Shown here: piece by piece, positions 26,634-36,037 of the stretch
Layout: every line of letters starts with the position of its first letter
How positions within the stretch are numbered: position 1 is the stretch's first letter
Source: Nitrosospira sp. Nsp2
GTDB lineage: Bacteria > Pseudomonadota > Gammaproteobacteria > Burkholderiales > Nitrosomonadaceae
Length of the DNA: 64,000 nt
Direction of reading: 5' to 3'
Assembly: GCF_003050965.1 (NCBI RefSeq)
Contig: NZ_QAOU01000001.1
Span: 558,001-622,000 of the forward strand
The notes under the pieces: generated by a model
Database searches by the model: none
Seen by the model: the letters and a program-made list of their open reading frames with translations, nothing else
What the model was told of the DNA's origin: nothing
Position numbers and translations under genes: made by a program

Positions 26634-27011
26634 TTATTTAGTATCCGTCGATAACTTCCAATCGGGGTTATAGTGGGTTTTCTTATCCCAATTTTTCCAG
26701 ATAAAGTCAGGCTCAATAATGGGTTTGGTGGGGATCACAAATGTCACCAGATCGACAACGCCGGTCAACGTGCGCCCGACTCCGTGTAAAATACCGGTAA
26801 AGAACCCGACGGGGACTCCATAAGCTGGGCCCTTCTCGTTGGTTTCTATGATGATGTTCTTCGGGATTTCCCCAATTCCCGTTACGGTGTTTGCAATACC
26901 ATGAGCCAGCTTATCACCTACGCCTTCCACGTAATCGTGGGCCATAGCAGCTTGTGGCGAAAAGAAAAAAAGCGCAGATAGTATCAGTAGTGATTTAAAC
27001 GTGTTTTTCAT
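26634..27011 (-). CDS. TIGR04073-like exosortase-system-associated small protein
   Basis: A 125-residue exported protein. The signal peptide (FKSLLILSALFFFSPQAAMA) is followed by DKLAHGIANTVTGIGEIPKN, GPAYGVPVGFFTGILHGVGR and LTGVVDLVTFVIPTKPIIEP, the pattern of the TIGR04073 family named for its co-occurrence with exosortase genomes. Its function is unknown. No exosortase or PEP-CTERM gene is in this window. GGGAGGTATCG precedes the ATG, and a strong terminator follows it. Confidence 0.75.
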   Translation of the reverse strand: MKNTFKSLLILSALFFFSPQAAMAHDYVEGVGDKLAHGIANTVTGIGEIPKNIIIETNEKGPAYGVPVGFFTGILHGVGRTLTGVVDLVTFVIPTKPIIEPDFIWKNWDKKTHYNPDWKLSTDTK

Positions 27012-27388
27012 CGATACCTCCCTATTAATTGATAAATTAAAGCCGATCTAATACTAGCACACCGTTGAGGATATGGGTACGGCATTTAAAAAATTGAAGC
27101 GCTCAGCAATAAAACGTCGTCCAGGAGCCGATTTCGGCGTGGTGACGGCTTTAGTCACGTGCGCTGGTGCATTCCAGCCATACTCCTCTTGAATAATTAT
27201 GCTACGCTTCGGCATGCTTGTCACAGCTGCGCTTATTGCAACCAGGAAATGACTGGACACCTCGCAAGAAAATAACAACCCACGTGAGTTCTTTAAGCCA
27301 ATTTCCAGCTGGCGCGGGGTTCCTGTCGCCATGTTCTCTATCAGGGTCACCGGCAGGTTACGCGTCCAGTACAGCGAACCGGAATGCC

Positions 27389-27652
27389 ATACGGTTTTCC
27401 GTCGCAGCTGCGCCGCTCAACGGTGGTGCCGAGATCGCTCCGCTCATGAGTCATTTATCTTCGGCTGACATCCCGTCGGAAAGCTTTGAGATGATCTTTG
27501 TGATCGACCGTTCAGGCGGGGAAGCGGTGGGGCGGGTTCGCGCCAGGGAAAAACGCGCGCATGTGCGCCTGGTGAAATGCGGGGAAAAGCCCGATCACGC
27601 GCATCCTGTTCTGGCAATTTCGCATCAATGGCTCTTCCGCAACGCCCGATGA
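27389..27652 (+). pseudogene. Relic of a dolichol-phosphate-mannosyltransferase-like GT2 gene
   Basis: The frame spells LNGGAEIAPLMSHLSS, then SESFEMIFVIDRSGGEAV and AHVRLVKCGE, which follows the family-2 glycosyltransferase pattern NE...NIxPL, F(E)xIFVDDGSxDxT, VRLV. The DDGS motif is changed to IDRSG, the central 100+ residues are missing, and the frame ends in an unrelated tail. It lies just before, and out of frame with, a GtrA domain; in many bacteria GT2 and GtrA are fused. This is inferred from translated motifs. Confidence 0.55.
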
Positions 27653-29559
27653 ATCGCGCGGGAGATACCGTTATAGCCAGTGCCGGCAGCCGCCGCTTCG
27701 CAGTGGTCGCGTTGTTGGGTGCGGTAGTTGACGTGTTGCTGTTTCTTTTGCTCACCAGTCTGGGGGCAGGGCTGGCGTTGGCTCATATCCTGAGCTTTCT
27801 CCCGGCAGCCGCGATCAATTACTCTCTACTCCCGAAATGGTCGCAGCAGGGCGCCCGCGTTCGCTGGTCGCAATTCGGGCGCTTCACGCTGACCAGCATG
27901 CTTGCCTTATCGATGCGCGGCGGCGTATTGGCATTATTTGTCTATGTCTGGCAAACGCCCGCATTTATAGCCATTGTTCCGGCCGTCGCCGTGACTGCTG
28001 TCATCCTTTATTTTGGCTCCAACTTCTACGTACTCTCCGCGGGTTCGGGTTCCACTTCGGTCGAGTCACGCTGGCGCGTCGCCTCTTTCGGGATTGTCGC
28101 GTTTGCGGTGTTATTACGACTGATCTATATGGGCGTGGCGCAACTGATTCCCGACGAGGCATACTATTGGAACTATGCGCAGCACATGGACCTGAGCTTT
28201 TTCGATCACCCGCCGATGGTTGCGTGGCTGATCTGGCTGGGGACTTCCATATTCGGCGATAATGAGTTTGGCGTTCGAATCGGCGCCTTCGTATGTGGAC
28301 TGGTCGCGATGGCGTACCTGTATGCGCTGGCAAGTAACCTGTACGATAAGTCGACAGGCATTCGAGCCGTTCTGCTGCTCGCTGTGCTGCCGCTGGGTTT
28401 TGTAACGGCGGCGCTCATGACACCAGATCCACCTCTGGTCGCTGCCTGGGCCGCCACACTGTATTACATGGAACGAGCGTTGCTGGCTGATAGACGTTCG
28501 GCCTGGCTGGGCATGGGGATCGCGTTCGGTCTCGGAATTCTCTCTAAATACACCCTGGGTCTCCTCGGGCTCGCGGCGCTTGTATTCGTCATTCTCGACC
28601 CCGGTTCACGCCGCTGGTTCCGCCGCCCTCATCCTTATCTGGCCGCATCCCTCGCATTGCTGCTGTTTTCGCCCGTGATTATATGGAATGTGGAAAATGG
28701 CTGGGCATCGATCCTGTTCCAGTCGCAGCGGGCAACGGGAATAGGCAACCAATTTTCATTGCATTGGTTGTTCATTCATATGTTACTGGTGCTGACGCCG
28801 GTCGCTTTTGTCGCTGCCTGCCTTGCCTTATTGGGACGAGACCATTCCCAAAGCCCGGGTATGCGGCGGCGGCGCCTGTTCATGAGGGTGTTCGCGCTAG
28901 TGCCGCTCGCAACTTTTTTTTCGCTCAGCTTGTTCGGGGCGCCCAAATTTCACTGGACGGCGCCCGTATGGCTTGCGGTCTTACCCGCGATGGCGTGGAT
29001 GATTGGGCAGCCTGGCAATTGGCGGGGTATCGGCCGCTGGGTGTTAGCAGCCTGGAAACCGACCATTGCGGTTTGCCTGCTTTTCTATGCGGTTGCGTTG
29101 CATTATGTTGCCCTCGGGGTCCCAGGGGTTCCCTATATGGGCTTCACGGAACACTACTTCTGGCGTGAAGCAACCCCTGAGGTCGAGAAGCTGGCGGAAG
29201 AGATTCAGCGTCAGACCGGTCAAAAACCCGTCGTGGTGGGCATGAGTAAGTGGTCTGTTTCCGCTGCGTTGTCCTTTTACGGCCAAAAGTCAAACCCAAT
29301 GGAGATACGTGCGCGCAATATGTTTCATCAAAGCGCCGCGATGTACGATTTCTGGTACCCATCCGAACCGGCAACAACCCGGCCTATCCTTCTGGTAGGC
29401 ATGAAACCCCACCAGCTCGAGCATGATGTGCACGGTGTGGACAACATCACACCGTCGCTGGTCCGACCCGGCCCAACACAGGAGCTGGTCATTTACAAGG
29501 ACGATAGGCCACTGCGACGCATCTACTATCGCGTGGCGTACGGCTACAATCCTGTTTGA
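27577..29559 (+). CDS. GtrA domain fused to a GT39 glycosyltransferase
   Basis: A membrane protein of up to 660 residues. Residues about 38-150 form a four-helix GtrA-like domain (RFAVVALLGAVVDVLLFLLL, AINYSLLPKWSQ, ILYFGSNFYVLS). From about 165 on there is a PMT/ArnT-type GT39 enzyme: LIPDEAYYWNYAQHMDLSFF carries the catalytic acidic pair, DHPPMVAWLIWLGTSIFGDNEFGVRIGA and MTPDPPLVAWAATLYYMER follow (quoted in parts), and about ten helices in all. A soluble C-terminal domain follows at about 530. It should transfer a sugar from a polyprenyl phosphate carrier outside the membrane. The true start is unclear: ATGs at 27577, 27628 and 27649 lack good ribosome-binding sites, and the decayed GT2 lies directly upstream. 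Confidence 0.8.
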   Translation: MRGKARSRASCSGNFASMALPQRPMNRAGDTVIASAGSRRFAVVALLGAVVDVLLFLLLTSLGAGLALAHILSFLPAAAINYSLLPKWSQQGARVRWSQFGRFTLTSMLALSMRGGVLALFVYVWQTPAFIAIVPAVAVTAVILYFGSNFYVLSAGSGSTSVESRWRVASFGIVAFAVLLRLIYMGVAQLIPDEAYYWNYAQHMDLSFFDHPPMVAWLIWLGTSIFGDNEFGVRIGAFVCGLVAMAYLYALASNLYDKSTGIRAVLLLAVLPLGFVTAALMTPDPPLVAAWAATLYYMERALLADRRSAWLGMGIAFGLGILSKYTLGLLGLAALVFVILDPGSRRWFRRPHPYLAASLALLLFSPVIIWNVENGWASILFQSQRATGIGNQFSLHWLFIHMLLVLTPVAFVAACLALLGRDHSQSPGMRRRRLFMRVFALVPLATFFSLSLFGAPKFHWTAPVWLAVLPAMAWMIGQPGNWRGIGRWVLAAWKPTIAVCLLFYAVALHYVALGVPGVPYMGFTEHYFWREATPEVEKLAEEIQRQTGQKPVVVGMSKWSVSAALSFYGQKSNPMEIRARNMFHQSAAMYDFWYPSEPATTRPILLVGMKPHQLEHDVHGVDNITPSLVRPGPTQELVIYKDDRPLRRIYYRVAYGYNPV

Positions 29560-29600
29560 ATATAGGGTTTGCCGCTGGGCGATATTCGGATTTCAGCGAC

Positions 29601-29648
29601 AAAAAAGGAAAGGGGCCGTTTTGTGGAACACAATCTTGCCACGGCCCC
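29601..29648 (-). terminator. Probable terminator downstream of the Hsp20 gene
   Basis: GGGGCCGT (29612-29619) pairs with ACGGCCCC (29641-29648). On the minus strand the hairpin is followed by TTTCC and six T. The loop is long (about 20 bases), so confidence is moderate. Confidence 0.45.
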
Positions 29649-29727
29649 CTATGATCCTTATCGAAATCGTTTATGGCCCAGCTTAGGCACGATGCCGGAC
29701 GCTTCCTTAACGTGCTACATTCCTGTC

Positions 29728-30165
29728 TTATTCAGCCGACGTGACATTGATCTTCTTGGGCTGAACCGCTTCCCGTTTGGGAATGACAATTTCAAGCACT
29801 CCATTATTTGATTTCGCTGATATCGCATCAGGATTCGCGGTATCGGGCAAGCTGAAGCGACGGTAAAACGAGCCATAGGTCCGCTCGACCCGCTTATAGC
29901 CTTCCCTTTCGGTTTTGGCTTCAGTTTTCTTTTCCCCCTTGATCGTCAAAACCCCGTCTTCCATGCTGATGTCGATTTCTTCAGGTTTTACGCCGGGAAG
30001 ATCGGCCTGTATTAGGAATTTATCGGGATCTTCCTTGATATCGACAGCAGGCGCCCACTCCGCGGTAGCCGTCGATCCGTCGCCATTGGAGCCTTCGCGG
30101 GCGCGGTCCAGTTCTTTATGCAATTGATGCAATAAGCTCCAGGGTTCATAACGTGTAATAGGCAC
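29728..30165 (-). CDS. Small heat-shock protein Hsp20
   Basis: A 145-residue ATP-independent chaperone. The alpha-crystallin domain runs from about residue 40: WAPAVDIKEDPDKFLIQADL, GVKPEEIDISMEDGVLTIKG, YGSFYRRFSLP, and SNNGVLEIVIPKRE. The frame is open for 48 more codons upstream, but that part is not protein-like. I chose the GTG at 30165 because GGAGGG lies just before it and PITRYEPWSLLHQL is the usual start. It stands alone on the minus strand. Confidence 0.88.
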   Translation of the reverse strand: MPITRYEPWSLLHQLHKELDRAREGSNGDGSTATAEWAPAVDIKEDPDKFLIQADLPGVKPEEIDISMEDGVLTIKGEKKTEAKTEREGYKRVERTYGSFYRRFSLPDTANPDAISAKSNNGVLEIVIPKREAVQPKKINVTSAE

Positions 30166-30418
30166 ATTCCCTCCTGTGTCGGTGGTTGAAATAATTAAAT
30201 TGCATTCATTCCTCAATATAGAGGCATTTGAATTTTTTTCAACCAAACCTCGGCAACGGGAATACAAATGTTCAGGCCGAGGCATCCGAGGCAGAGACGG
30301 TGACGCCATTCCCGGGGTCCGGCAGGGGGAAGTGGCTGATCTGGCAACCGGCAGGTATTATTCGAAGCAACGTCCGAGTCTCACGCGCTCGGCGGAGCAC
30401 TTGTGCACAGGTTTCCTT

Positions 30419-31471
30419 TTAGTTCCCTAAGGGCAACTCCCCGCTGCTCATTCCAATACCCGCGATATCTCGTACTGCTTTAACAAATTTGCTGTTTTCG
30501 TGCAGCTCGACGATGGACTCAGGGTGGGGGTGCCCATGCATGCGGGCCAGGCGAACGAGGCTGATGGCAGGGATATCCCAGCGTAACTCCGCGAGCAAGG
30601 TAGCGGCAGCTTCCGGATTGTTGCATATCAGCACCATGTCACAACCTGCCTGCAGTGCGCTTTCGGCGCGTTGCAAGACATTTCCCGCAATTGCTGCGCC
30701 TTCCATGTTCAGGTCATCGCTGAAAATACATCCTTCAAACCCCAGCTCGTCGCGAAGTATTTTTTTTAACCAAACCCCGGAAAATCCGGCCGGGCGAATA
30801 TCCACTTCCGGGTAAATCACATGCGCGGGCATAATGCCGATCAGCCCGAGCTCGATCATTTTGCGGAATGGAACCATGTCGTTCATTTCAATATCGGTGT
30901 AAGCGCGTCGATCAACCGGCAGTTCAAAATGGGAATCAGCCTGGATGCAGCCGTGCCCTGGAAAATGTTTTCCCACTGCGTTCATGCCGCCCGACTTCAG
31001 CCCTGACATCAGGCTATGCGCGAGCTCGGCTATCACTTCGGGTTGGCGATGAATGGCACGATCACCGATGACGCAACTCGTGCCGTAGTCCATATCCAGA
31101 ACCGGGGTGAAGCTGAAATCCACACCCGCCGCGCGCAATTCGGCCGCCAGCACGTAACCTGTCTGGCGCGCGAGGTGGCGCGCCTGCCCCGGATGTTCAT
31201 CCCAGATTCTTCCCAGTTCCCGCATTGGAGGCAGTCGGGTGAAGTCGGTACGGAAACGCTGTACTCTGCCGCCTTCATGATCGACGGCAATAAGCAGCGG
31301 TGGCGTCCGAAGCGAGTGAATCTCGGCAGTCAGTTGCGTAAGCTGCGCGAGAGACGAGTAATTGCGGGTGAACAGGATCACGCCGCCAACCGCAGGGTGC
31401 AGAAGTTTTCTCTTATCGGCGGCAGTGAGTTTCGTGCCTTCGAGATCGAGCATGATGGGACCGAGCGTCAT
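30419..31471 (-). CDS. nagZ: Beta-N-acetylhexosaminidase NagZ
   Basis: A 350-residue GH3 enzyme that removes GlcNAc from muropeptides in cytosolic cell-wall recycling. GKHFPGHG carries the His-containing catalytic loop, [10 protein letters not shown] the catalytic Asp, and [15 protein letters not shown] the substrate pocket. It follows acpS by four bases and pdxJ further upstream, all on the minus strand, so pdxJ-acpS-nagZ is one operon. Recycled fragments of the wall are known inducers of AmpC in other bacteria; no ampC or ampR is present here. Confidence 0.95.
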   Translation of the reverse strand: MTLGPIMLDLEGTKLTAADKRKLLHPAVGGVILFTRNYSSLAQLTQLTAEIHSLRTPPLLIAVDHEGGRVQRFRTDFTRLPPMRELGRIWDEHPGQARHLARQTGYVLAAELRAAGVDFSFTPVLDMDYGTSCVIGDRAIHRQPEVIAELAHSLMSGLKSGGMNAVGKHFPGHGCIQADSHFELPVDRRAYTDIEMNDMVPFRKMIELGLIGIMPAHVIYPEVDIRPAGFSGVWLKKILRDELGFEGCIFSDDLNMEGAAIAGNVLQRAESALQAGCDMVLICNNPEAAATLLAELRWDIPAISLVRLARMHGHPHPESIVELHENSKFVKAVRDIAGIGMSSGELPLGN

Positions 31472-31475
31472 GATG

Positions 31476-31853
31476 TTATTTTTCTAATATGACAAATGCA
31501 CAGGCAAGGTTCAACTCGTCGCTGATTGAGAGATGATGACTGGTGATGCCCGCATTCCTGACCAGTGAGTTCAATTCCGGGTGGAAGGTGAAATAAGGTT
31601 TCCCCAGAGGATCGTGGCTGATCTGGATTTTATTCAAGCTCACGGGATAGCGCATACCGGTCCCGATGGCCTTGGAGAGGGCTTCCTTGGCGGCAAATCG
31701 CTTGGCGAGAAACATGGCTGGCTGGCCGCTCTTCAAATATTCGGGCCATTCCTCGTCGGAGAGCAGACGTTTGGCGAAGCGCTCCCCGTACTTCTCCAGC
31801 AGCCTTGCGATGCGCGATGGTTCGACCAGGTCCGTTCCGATTCCATAAATCAT
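31476..31853 (-). CDS. acpS: Holo-[acyl-carrier-protein] synthase
   Basis: A 125-residue enzyme that transfers 4'-phosphopantetheine from CoA to acyl carrier protein. [15 protein letters not shown] carries the metal-binding Asp. [17 protein letters not shown] is the conserved helix with the Glu of the active site. [16 protein letters not shown] is the C-terminal strand. Its start overlaps the pdxJ stop by four bases, which indicates translational coupling. Confidence 0.95.
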   Translation of the reverse strand: MIYGIGTDLVEPSRIARLLEKYGERFAKRLLSDEEWPEYLKSGQPAMFLAKRFAAKEALSKAIGTGMRYPVSLNKIQISHDPLGKPYFTFHPELNSLVRNAGITSHHLSISDELNLACAFVILEK

Positions 31854-32575
31854 TTGCAGGCTTCCACCATCAGGTTTTTCATTTCCCGTACAGCCTGTTG
31901 GAACCCCACGAACAAAGCATGCGCTACAATGGCATGGCCGATATTGAGCTCGGATATGCCGGGGATGCCTGCAATGGCCTGGACATTCTGGTAATGCAGC
32001 CCATGCCCGGCATGGACCGCCAACCCCCGGGCAAGACCCTCGCGGACGGCGGCCCGGACGCGCGTCAGCTCATTTTGTTGCTCGTCCGCAGTTGGCGCAT
32101 CGGCGTAATGGCCTGTGTGTATTTCGATAGCTGGAGCGCCCGCATGCGCCGCCGCCTCGATCTGTGCCGGATCGGCATCGATAAACAGCGATACGCGAAT
32201 CCCGGCGGCTGCCAGCTTCCGGCACGCCCGCTGCACGGAGTCGAAGTAGCGCAGCACGTCGAGTCCGCCCTCCGTCGTCAGTTCTTCGCGCCGTTCCGGC
32301 ACCAGGCAAACGTCCTGGGGTTTGATACGCAGGGCGAAGTCCGTCATCTCATCGGTTACCGCGCTTTCAAGATTCATGCGGGTTTTTATCAAACCCCGCA
32401 GGGTCTCAACGTCGCTGTCCTGTATGTGGCGGCGGTCTTCGCGCAAGTGCAGCGTAATGGCATCCGCGCCGGCTGATTCGGCGACCAGTGCCGCTTCTAC
32501 CGGGTCCGGGTAACGTGTAAGCCGAGCTTGTCGCAGCGTCGCGACGTGATCAATATTGACACCAAGTCTTATCAT
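31850..32575 (-). CDS. pdxJ: Pyridoxine 5'-phosphate synthase PdxJ
   Basis: A 241-residue TIM-barrel enzyme that closes the pyridine ring of vitamin B6 from 1-deoxyxylulose 5-phosphate and 3-amino-2-oxopropyl phosphate. [15 protein letters not shown] is the family signature. [22 protein letters not shown] [16 protein letters not shown], and GHGLHYQN follow, and the end is [16 protein letters not shown]. It is the first gene of pdxJ-acpS-nagZ. In many relatives recO lies directly upstream; here recO is 7.8 kb away. Confidence 0.96.
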   Translation of the reverse strand: MIRLGVNIDHVATLRQARLTRYPDPVEAALVAESAGADAITLHLREDRRHIQDSDVETLRGLIKTRMNLESAVTDEMTDFALRIKPQDVCLVPERREELTTEGGLDVLRYFDSVQRACRKLAAAGIRVSLFIDADPAQIEAAAHAGAPAIEIHTGHYADAPTADEQQNELTRVRAAVREGLARGLAVHAGHGLHYQNVQAIAGIPGISELNIGHAIVAHALFVGFQQAVREMKNLMVEACK

Positions 32576-33617
32576 GTTTCATTAGTAACTGTAGTTGCGG
32601 CACCTGCCGGAATAGTCTGTGGCGGGCATTTGCGGATGATAACGTATGTCGCGACTCGGCGCTTGCCCTCCGCAGGTGCGGGGGGTTCCATCCAATGTAT
32701 TCAAGTGGGTCCGCGTTACAAATCGACAGGCGCGCCGACCTGCGATGACGGTCAAGGAAGCATCGGCATTGCGTTTTGAACGGGTTAAACCTGGGGGCGG
32801 TCGGTCACTCCGCGCCACGGTATCCGCACTATGGCGAGCCCGACCCGCAAAAACTGACTATACTAGTACAGTTTTGTGTTCGACGATAAGGCCGACCTGC
32901 AGGTATCCACATTTCCCGTAGCCAAGATTTCCGCGTGGAGGGTTCCTACCTCGCGCAATTTGCGCAATTCGCGTGTGCAGGGGGGGGCGTATCATGTTGC
33001 TACAAGCTGGAGTCGTATGAATGCATGCAGGAAGAAGGCAAGCCGGACAAGCGGACCCGCGCGTCTTCTTCACCACTGAACGTACCCTTCCGGCATCGGT
33101 ACGCACCGGGCGTACAATAATCGCCTTGGGTTGTATCATGGCCAGATTTGGTCTGTTTCTGAACCTCACGGCAGCGGCCCCTGACGCTCATGAGGCTGCT
33201 CCGCCCCATTGTGCTTCCAGCGCGCTTGGCGCCATATTTTTGTCTTCGCCGGTTCTGTGGTCGTCCTGGGGGGCTTTTTATAATCATCTGCTTTATGTAC
33301 GCGCTCGTCCACCAGGGGCTATTTCCCGATTGGCCATTCCATGGCTGCCGCATTGCTTTCTTTAACGGTTGCCATGGTGGGGATTCTGCTGGGGGCATAC
33401 CTGATATTCACACAAGTATTATCTATACTTGCGATAGGTGGCAAGCCGTTACGATGCCGGTCGGAGTCGCTTGAGCAAATGCCCCACTGCCACATCATGA
33501 TGGGCCACTGTCGCATGGGAAAGTGCAATAGACTCGCAATCCGGGGCATGAAGACCTAGGCATAATGCGCAATTTCATGTGAGTTGAATAGATAATCATT
33601 TAGACGGGGAAGAACCA
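32576..33617. other. About 1 kb without a supported gene
   Basis: Several short frames exist but none has both a ribosome-binding site and a protein-like composition. A hydrophobic plus-strand frame at 33341-33559 (one possible helix, then a Cys/His/Met-rich tail) is the least bad candidate. A short inverted repeat AAAACTG/CAGTTTT at 32850-32875 encloses TATACTAGT and could be an operator or promoter site. GGGGAAG before 33618 is the ribosome-binding site of the UspA gene. Confidence 0.4.
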
Positions 33618-34526
33618 ATGATATCGCCCATAAAACGAATCGTCGTCGGTACCGATATGTCCGCCATGGCGGCTCGCGCCGAAGCGCGCGCCGCCATGCT
33701 TGCGCATGAGCTGGGTTGCGAATCGCTGGACCTGCTGCATGTCATCGATAGACTGGCGCTTGAATCGCTGCGTCACCTGGCCGAGCCTCTCGTGGATACC
33801 GAGCAGCACTTGATGGATTCCTCTCGCCGCCAGCTGGCCGAGGTTGAACGCAGGCTGTCCGATAGCTACGGGATCAGGGTAATGACGATGACCTTGAATG
33901 TGGGGCGCGCGCATAACGAAATCGCTCACTACGCCAGGTTGCTAAAAGCTGGGCTGGTGGTGCTCGGTGCTCACGGTGGCGGGTTGGTGCGCGAACTTTT
34001 TGTGGGTTCGACCGTCGACAAGGTGTTGCGCACGTTGCCTTGCCCGTTACTAATCGTCCGGCACGAGCCTCAGGCGCCTTATCAACGGATACTAATTGCG
34101 GTGGATTTTTCGGAGTTGTCGCGGCGAGCGTTGGAGATGGCAAGGAATATTGCGCCGCACGCAAGCGCCACCGTCCTGCACGCGTTTGAGGTTCCGCTGG
34201 TAACCAGATTACAACTCGATCCCGAAAAGATACAGGCTTATCGCGCTGAGTTGAGTGCCCGCAAAAGCGATGAGATGCTGGAACTTGTCTCCAGTTCGAG
34301 TAACGACGGCGTTGCGTGGAATCACGTGGTGGAGCCGGGGGCTCCAGCCGATGTTATCCTGAAAAAAGCGCAAGCGCTGGAAGCTGATCTGATCATTATT
34401 GGCAAGCACGGCGAGGCCGGATGGGAAGATATGCTGCCTGGCGGTGTCACAAAGCAGGTCATCCAGTATGCGCCTTGCGACGTACTCGTGGTAGAACCGG
34501 TTGAGCCCGCGGGCGCTTCGCAATAG
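33618..34526 (+). CDS. Tandem universal stress protein (two UspA domains)
   Basis: A 302-residue cytosolic protein with two UspA domains, at about 1-145 and 150-300. Domain 1 has a complete nucleotide-binding motif, VLGAHGGG...FVGSTVDKVL (G-2x-G-9x-G-S/T). Domain 2 has only a degenerate one (IIGKHGE...LPGGVTKQVI), so it probably lost ATP binding. Both start with the RIVVGTDMS / RILIAVDFS strand. It lies 83 bases before a RIO-type kinase in the same direction. Confidence 0.88.
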   Translation: MISPIKRIVVGTDMSAMAARAEARAAMLAHELGCESLDLLHVIDRLALESLRHLAEPLVDTEQHLMDSSRRQLAEVERRLSDSYGIRVMTMTLNVGRAHNEIAHYARLLKAGLVVLGAHGGGLVRELFVGSTVDKVLRTLPCPLLIVRHEPQAPYQRILIAVDFSELSRRALEMARNIAPHASATVLHAFEVPLVTRLQLDPEKIQAYRAELSARKSDEMLELVSSSSNDGVAWNHVVEPGAPADVILKKAQALEADLIIIGKHGEAGWEDMLPGGVTKQVIQYAPCDVLVVEPVEPAGASQ

Positions 34527-34542
34527 CAATAGGAGGTCAAAG

Positions 34543-34593
34543 ATGGAAATGGGGGTAATCGTTTTGCGTGACCCCGGACGCTGTCACCGTTGA
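34543..34593 (+). CDS. Short leader-like ORF before the RIO kinase
   Basis: A 16-codon frame, MEMGVIVLRDPGRCHR, starts nine bases after a perfect-looking AGGAGG (34531-34536) and ends 16 bases before the probable RIO kinase ATG, which itself has no ribosome-binding site. It could be a translated leader that couples ribosomes to the kinase gene. Alternatively the AGGAGG serves an alternative start of the kinase through a frameshift. Tentative. Confidence 0.35.
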   Translation: MEMGVIVLRDPGRCHR

Positions 34594-34609
34594 AAGCCAT
34601 TCAAAACTG

Positions 34610-35455
34610 ATGAAAATCCCAAAGAGAATCGAGCCGCTGGTCCAGGATGGTCTTGTGGATGAGGTCATCCGCCAGTTGATGAGCGGCAAGGAGGCCACCG
34701 TCTACGTTGTGCGCTGCGGGGAAGAGATTCGCTGTGCGAAAGTGTACAAGGAGGCGAATAAGCGCGGTTTCCGCCAAAGCGTGGATTACACCGAAGGCCG
34801 CAAAGTAAAAAACAGCCGACGCGCGCGAGCCATGGAGAAAGGAAGCCGCTATGGTCGCGAAGCGCAGGAAGAGGCCTGGCAAAATGCCGAAGTGGATGCC
34901 TTGTACCGGCTCGCCTCAGCCGGAGTGCGGGTGCCCCAGCCGTATAACTTTCATGCAGGGGTGCTGCTGATGGAACTGGTGGTTGACAGCGAGGGCAACG
35001 CGGCGCCCCGTCTCAATGATCTGGTGCTTACGGCAGAGCTGTCTCGCGAATACCATGACATTTTGATCAGGCAGGTTGTGCGTATGCTCTGCGCCGGAAT
35101 TGTCCACGGCGATCTTTCCCGGTATAACGTTCTGGTCGACGTGGCAGGGCCCGTGATTATCGACCTTCCCCAGGCAGTTGACGCAGCCGCTAATAACCAG
35201 GCCCGTCAAATGCTGCTGCGGGATGTCGAAAACCTGGCTACCTATTTCGGCCAATTTGCGCCTGAGTTGCGGTCCACCAACTACGGCATGGAGATCTGGT
35301 CACTCTACCAGAGCAGTAAGCTGCATCCGGAGACGGCTTTAACTGGATACTTCGAGCGCACCGAGAACCCTGTCGACATGAAAAGCGTCATGCGTGAAAT
35401 TAACGACACGCTCAAGGAAGAAGAAGCGCGGCAACTTTATCGTACGTCGCGTTAG
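34610..35455 (+). CDS. RIO1-like protein kinase
   Basis: A 281-residue atypical protein kinase. GKEATVYVVRCGEEIRCAKV holds the ATP-binding loop and Lys. MELVVD is the hinge. IVHGDLSRYNVLV is the RIO catalytic loop (Asp, Asn), and VIIDLPQAVD carries the metal-binding Asp, as in RIO1 where DxxQ replaces DFG. RQMLLRDVENLATYF follows. RIO kinases act in ribosome maturation in eukaryotes and archaea; the bacterial group is little studied. I use the ATG at 34610 because homologues open with MK.PKR; a GTG at 34568 is in frame. It may be in one transcript with UspA. Confidence 0.85.
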   Translation: MKIPKRIEPLVQDGLVDEVIRQLMSGKEATVYVVRCGEEIRCAKVYKEANKRGFRQSVDYTEGRKVKNSRRARAMEKGSRYGREAQEEAWQNAEVDALYRLASAGVRVPQPYNFHAGVLLMELVVDSEGNAAPRLNDLVLTAELSREYHDILIRQVVRMLCAGIVHGDLSRYNVLVDVAGPVIIDLPQAVDAAANNQARQMLLRDVENLATYFGQFAPELRSTNYGMEIWSLYQSSKLHPETALTGYFERTENPVDMKSVMREINDTLKEEEARQLYRTSR

Positions 35456-36037
35456 CTGCCAAACTCCACCCTGCCCGACCTGCGCACACCCCCGCTAGCA
35501 GTCGAATAGAAAACCATCTATCAGGCTTTCCGCCCCGCTTGTAAGGGAGCACTTACTTGATGCGCGGCAACGCCGGCCCAGCAGTGTCCCGCGAGCTCTG
35601 GCAGAAGCGTTTTCAACGCATATGTCTGCCTACAGGGCGCTAGCTCATTATCGCGCCGTACCCGTCGGTCGTGGATTGCCGTGTGTCCGGAACCCTGAAA
35701 TTCTCACCCTATTTATACCTGTAAGAACTTACAGCTATTCAGAAATCACCCACCGTTATCTAATGGGGTACGAGGAAAAATGATGAATCGGGCGGCCGCG
35801 CACAAGCGGAGCCTCCTGAATGAACTGCCGCCCCGTGGCCGTCGTGTATCTGCCGACCTTCACGGTAGTTCAGTTGTATACCGTATCAAAACTACCGGTT
35901 TTGGACTGATGCACCACGCCAGCAGCAGACAAGAACCGGGCAAACACCAAGCCGAACCGGATCACTCATTTCCTGTCGGAAAAATAAGAAAAAGCGCCGC
36001 TTGCCTTGAAAATTAGCTGCTGCGCGGAAGGAGAGCC
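35456..36037. other. Intergenic region with a doubtful small ORF
   Basis: A 78-codon frame at 35780-36016 begins with two ATGs after AGGAAAA, but its composition (His, Arg, Ser-rich) is not convincing and no family is recognised. AAGGAGAG before 36038 is the ribosome-binding site of the sensor kinase. No terminator is seen after the RIO kinase. Confidence 0.35.

Noticed and set aside
33341-33559. Plus-strand frame with a hydrophobic segment and Cys/His/Met-rich tail
   Set aside because: No ribosome-binding site and a composition more like a shadow than a small metal protein; I could not support it as a gene.
35780-36016. 78-codon frame before the hybrid kinase
   Set aside because: AGGAAAA precedes it, but the amino-acid composition is unconvincing and no family is recognised.
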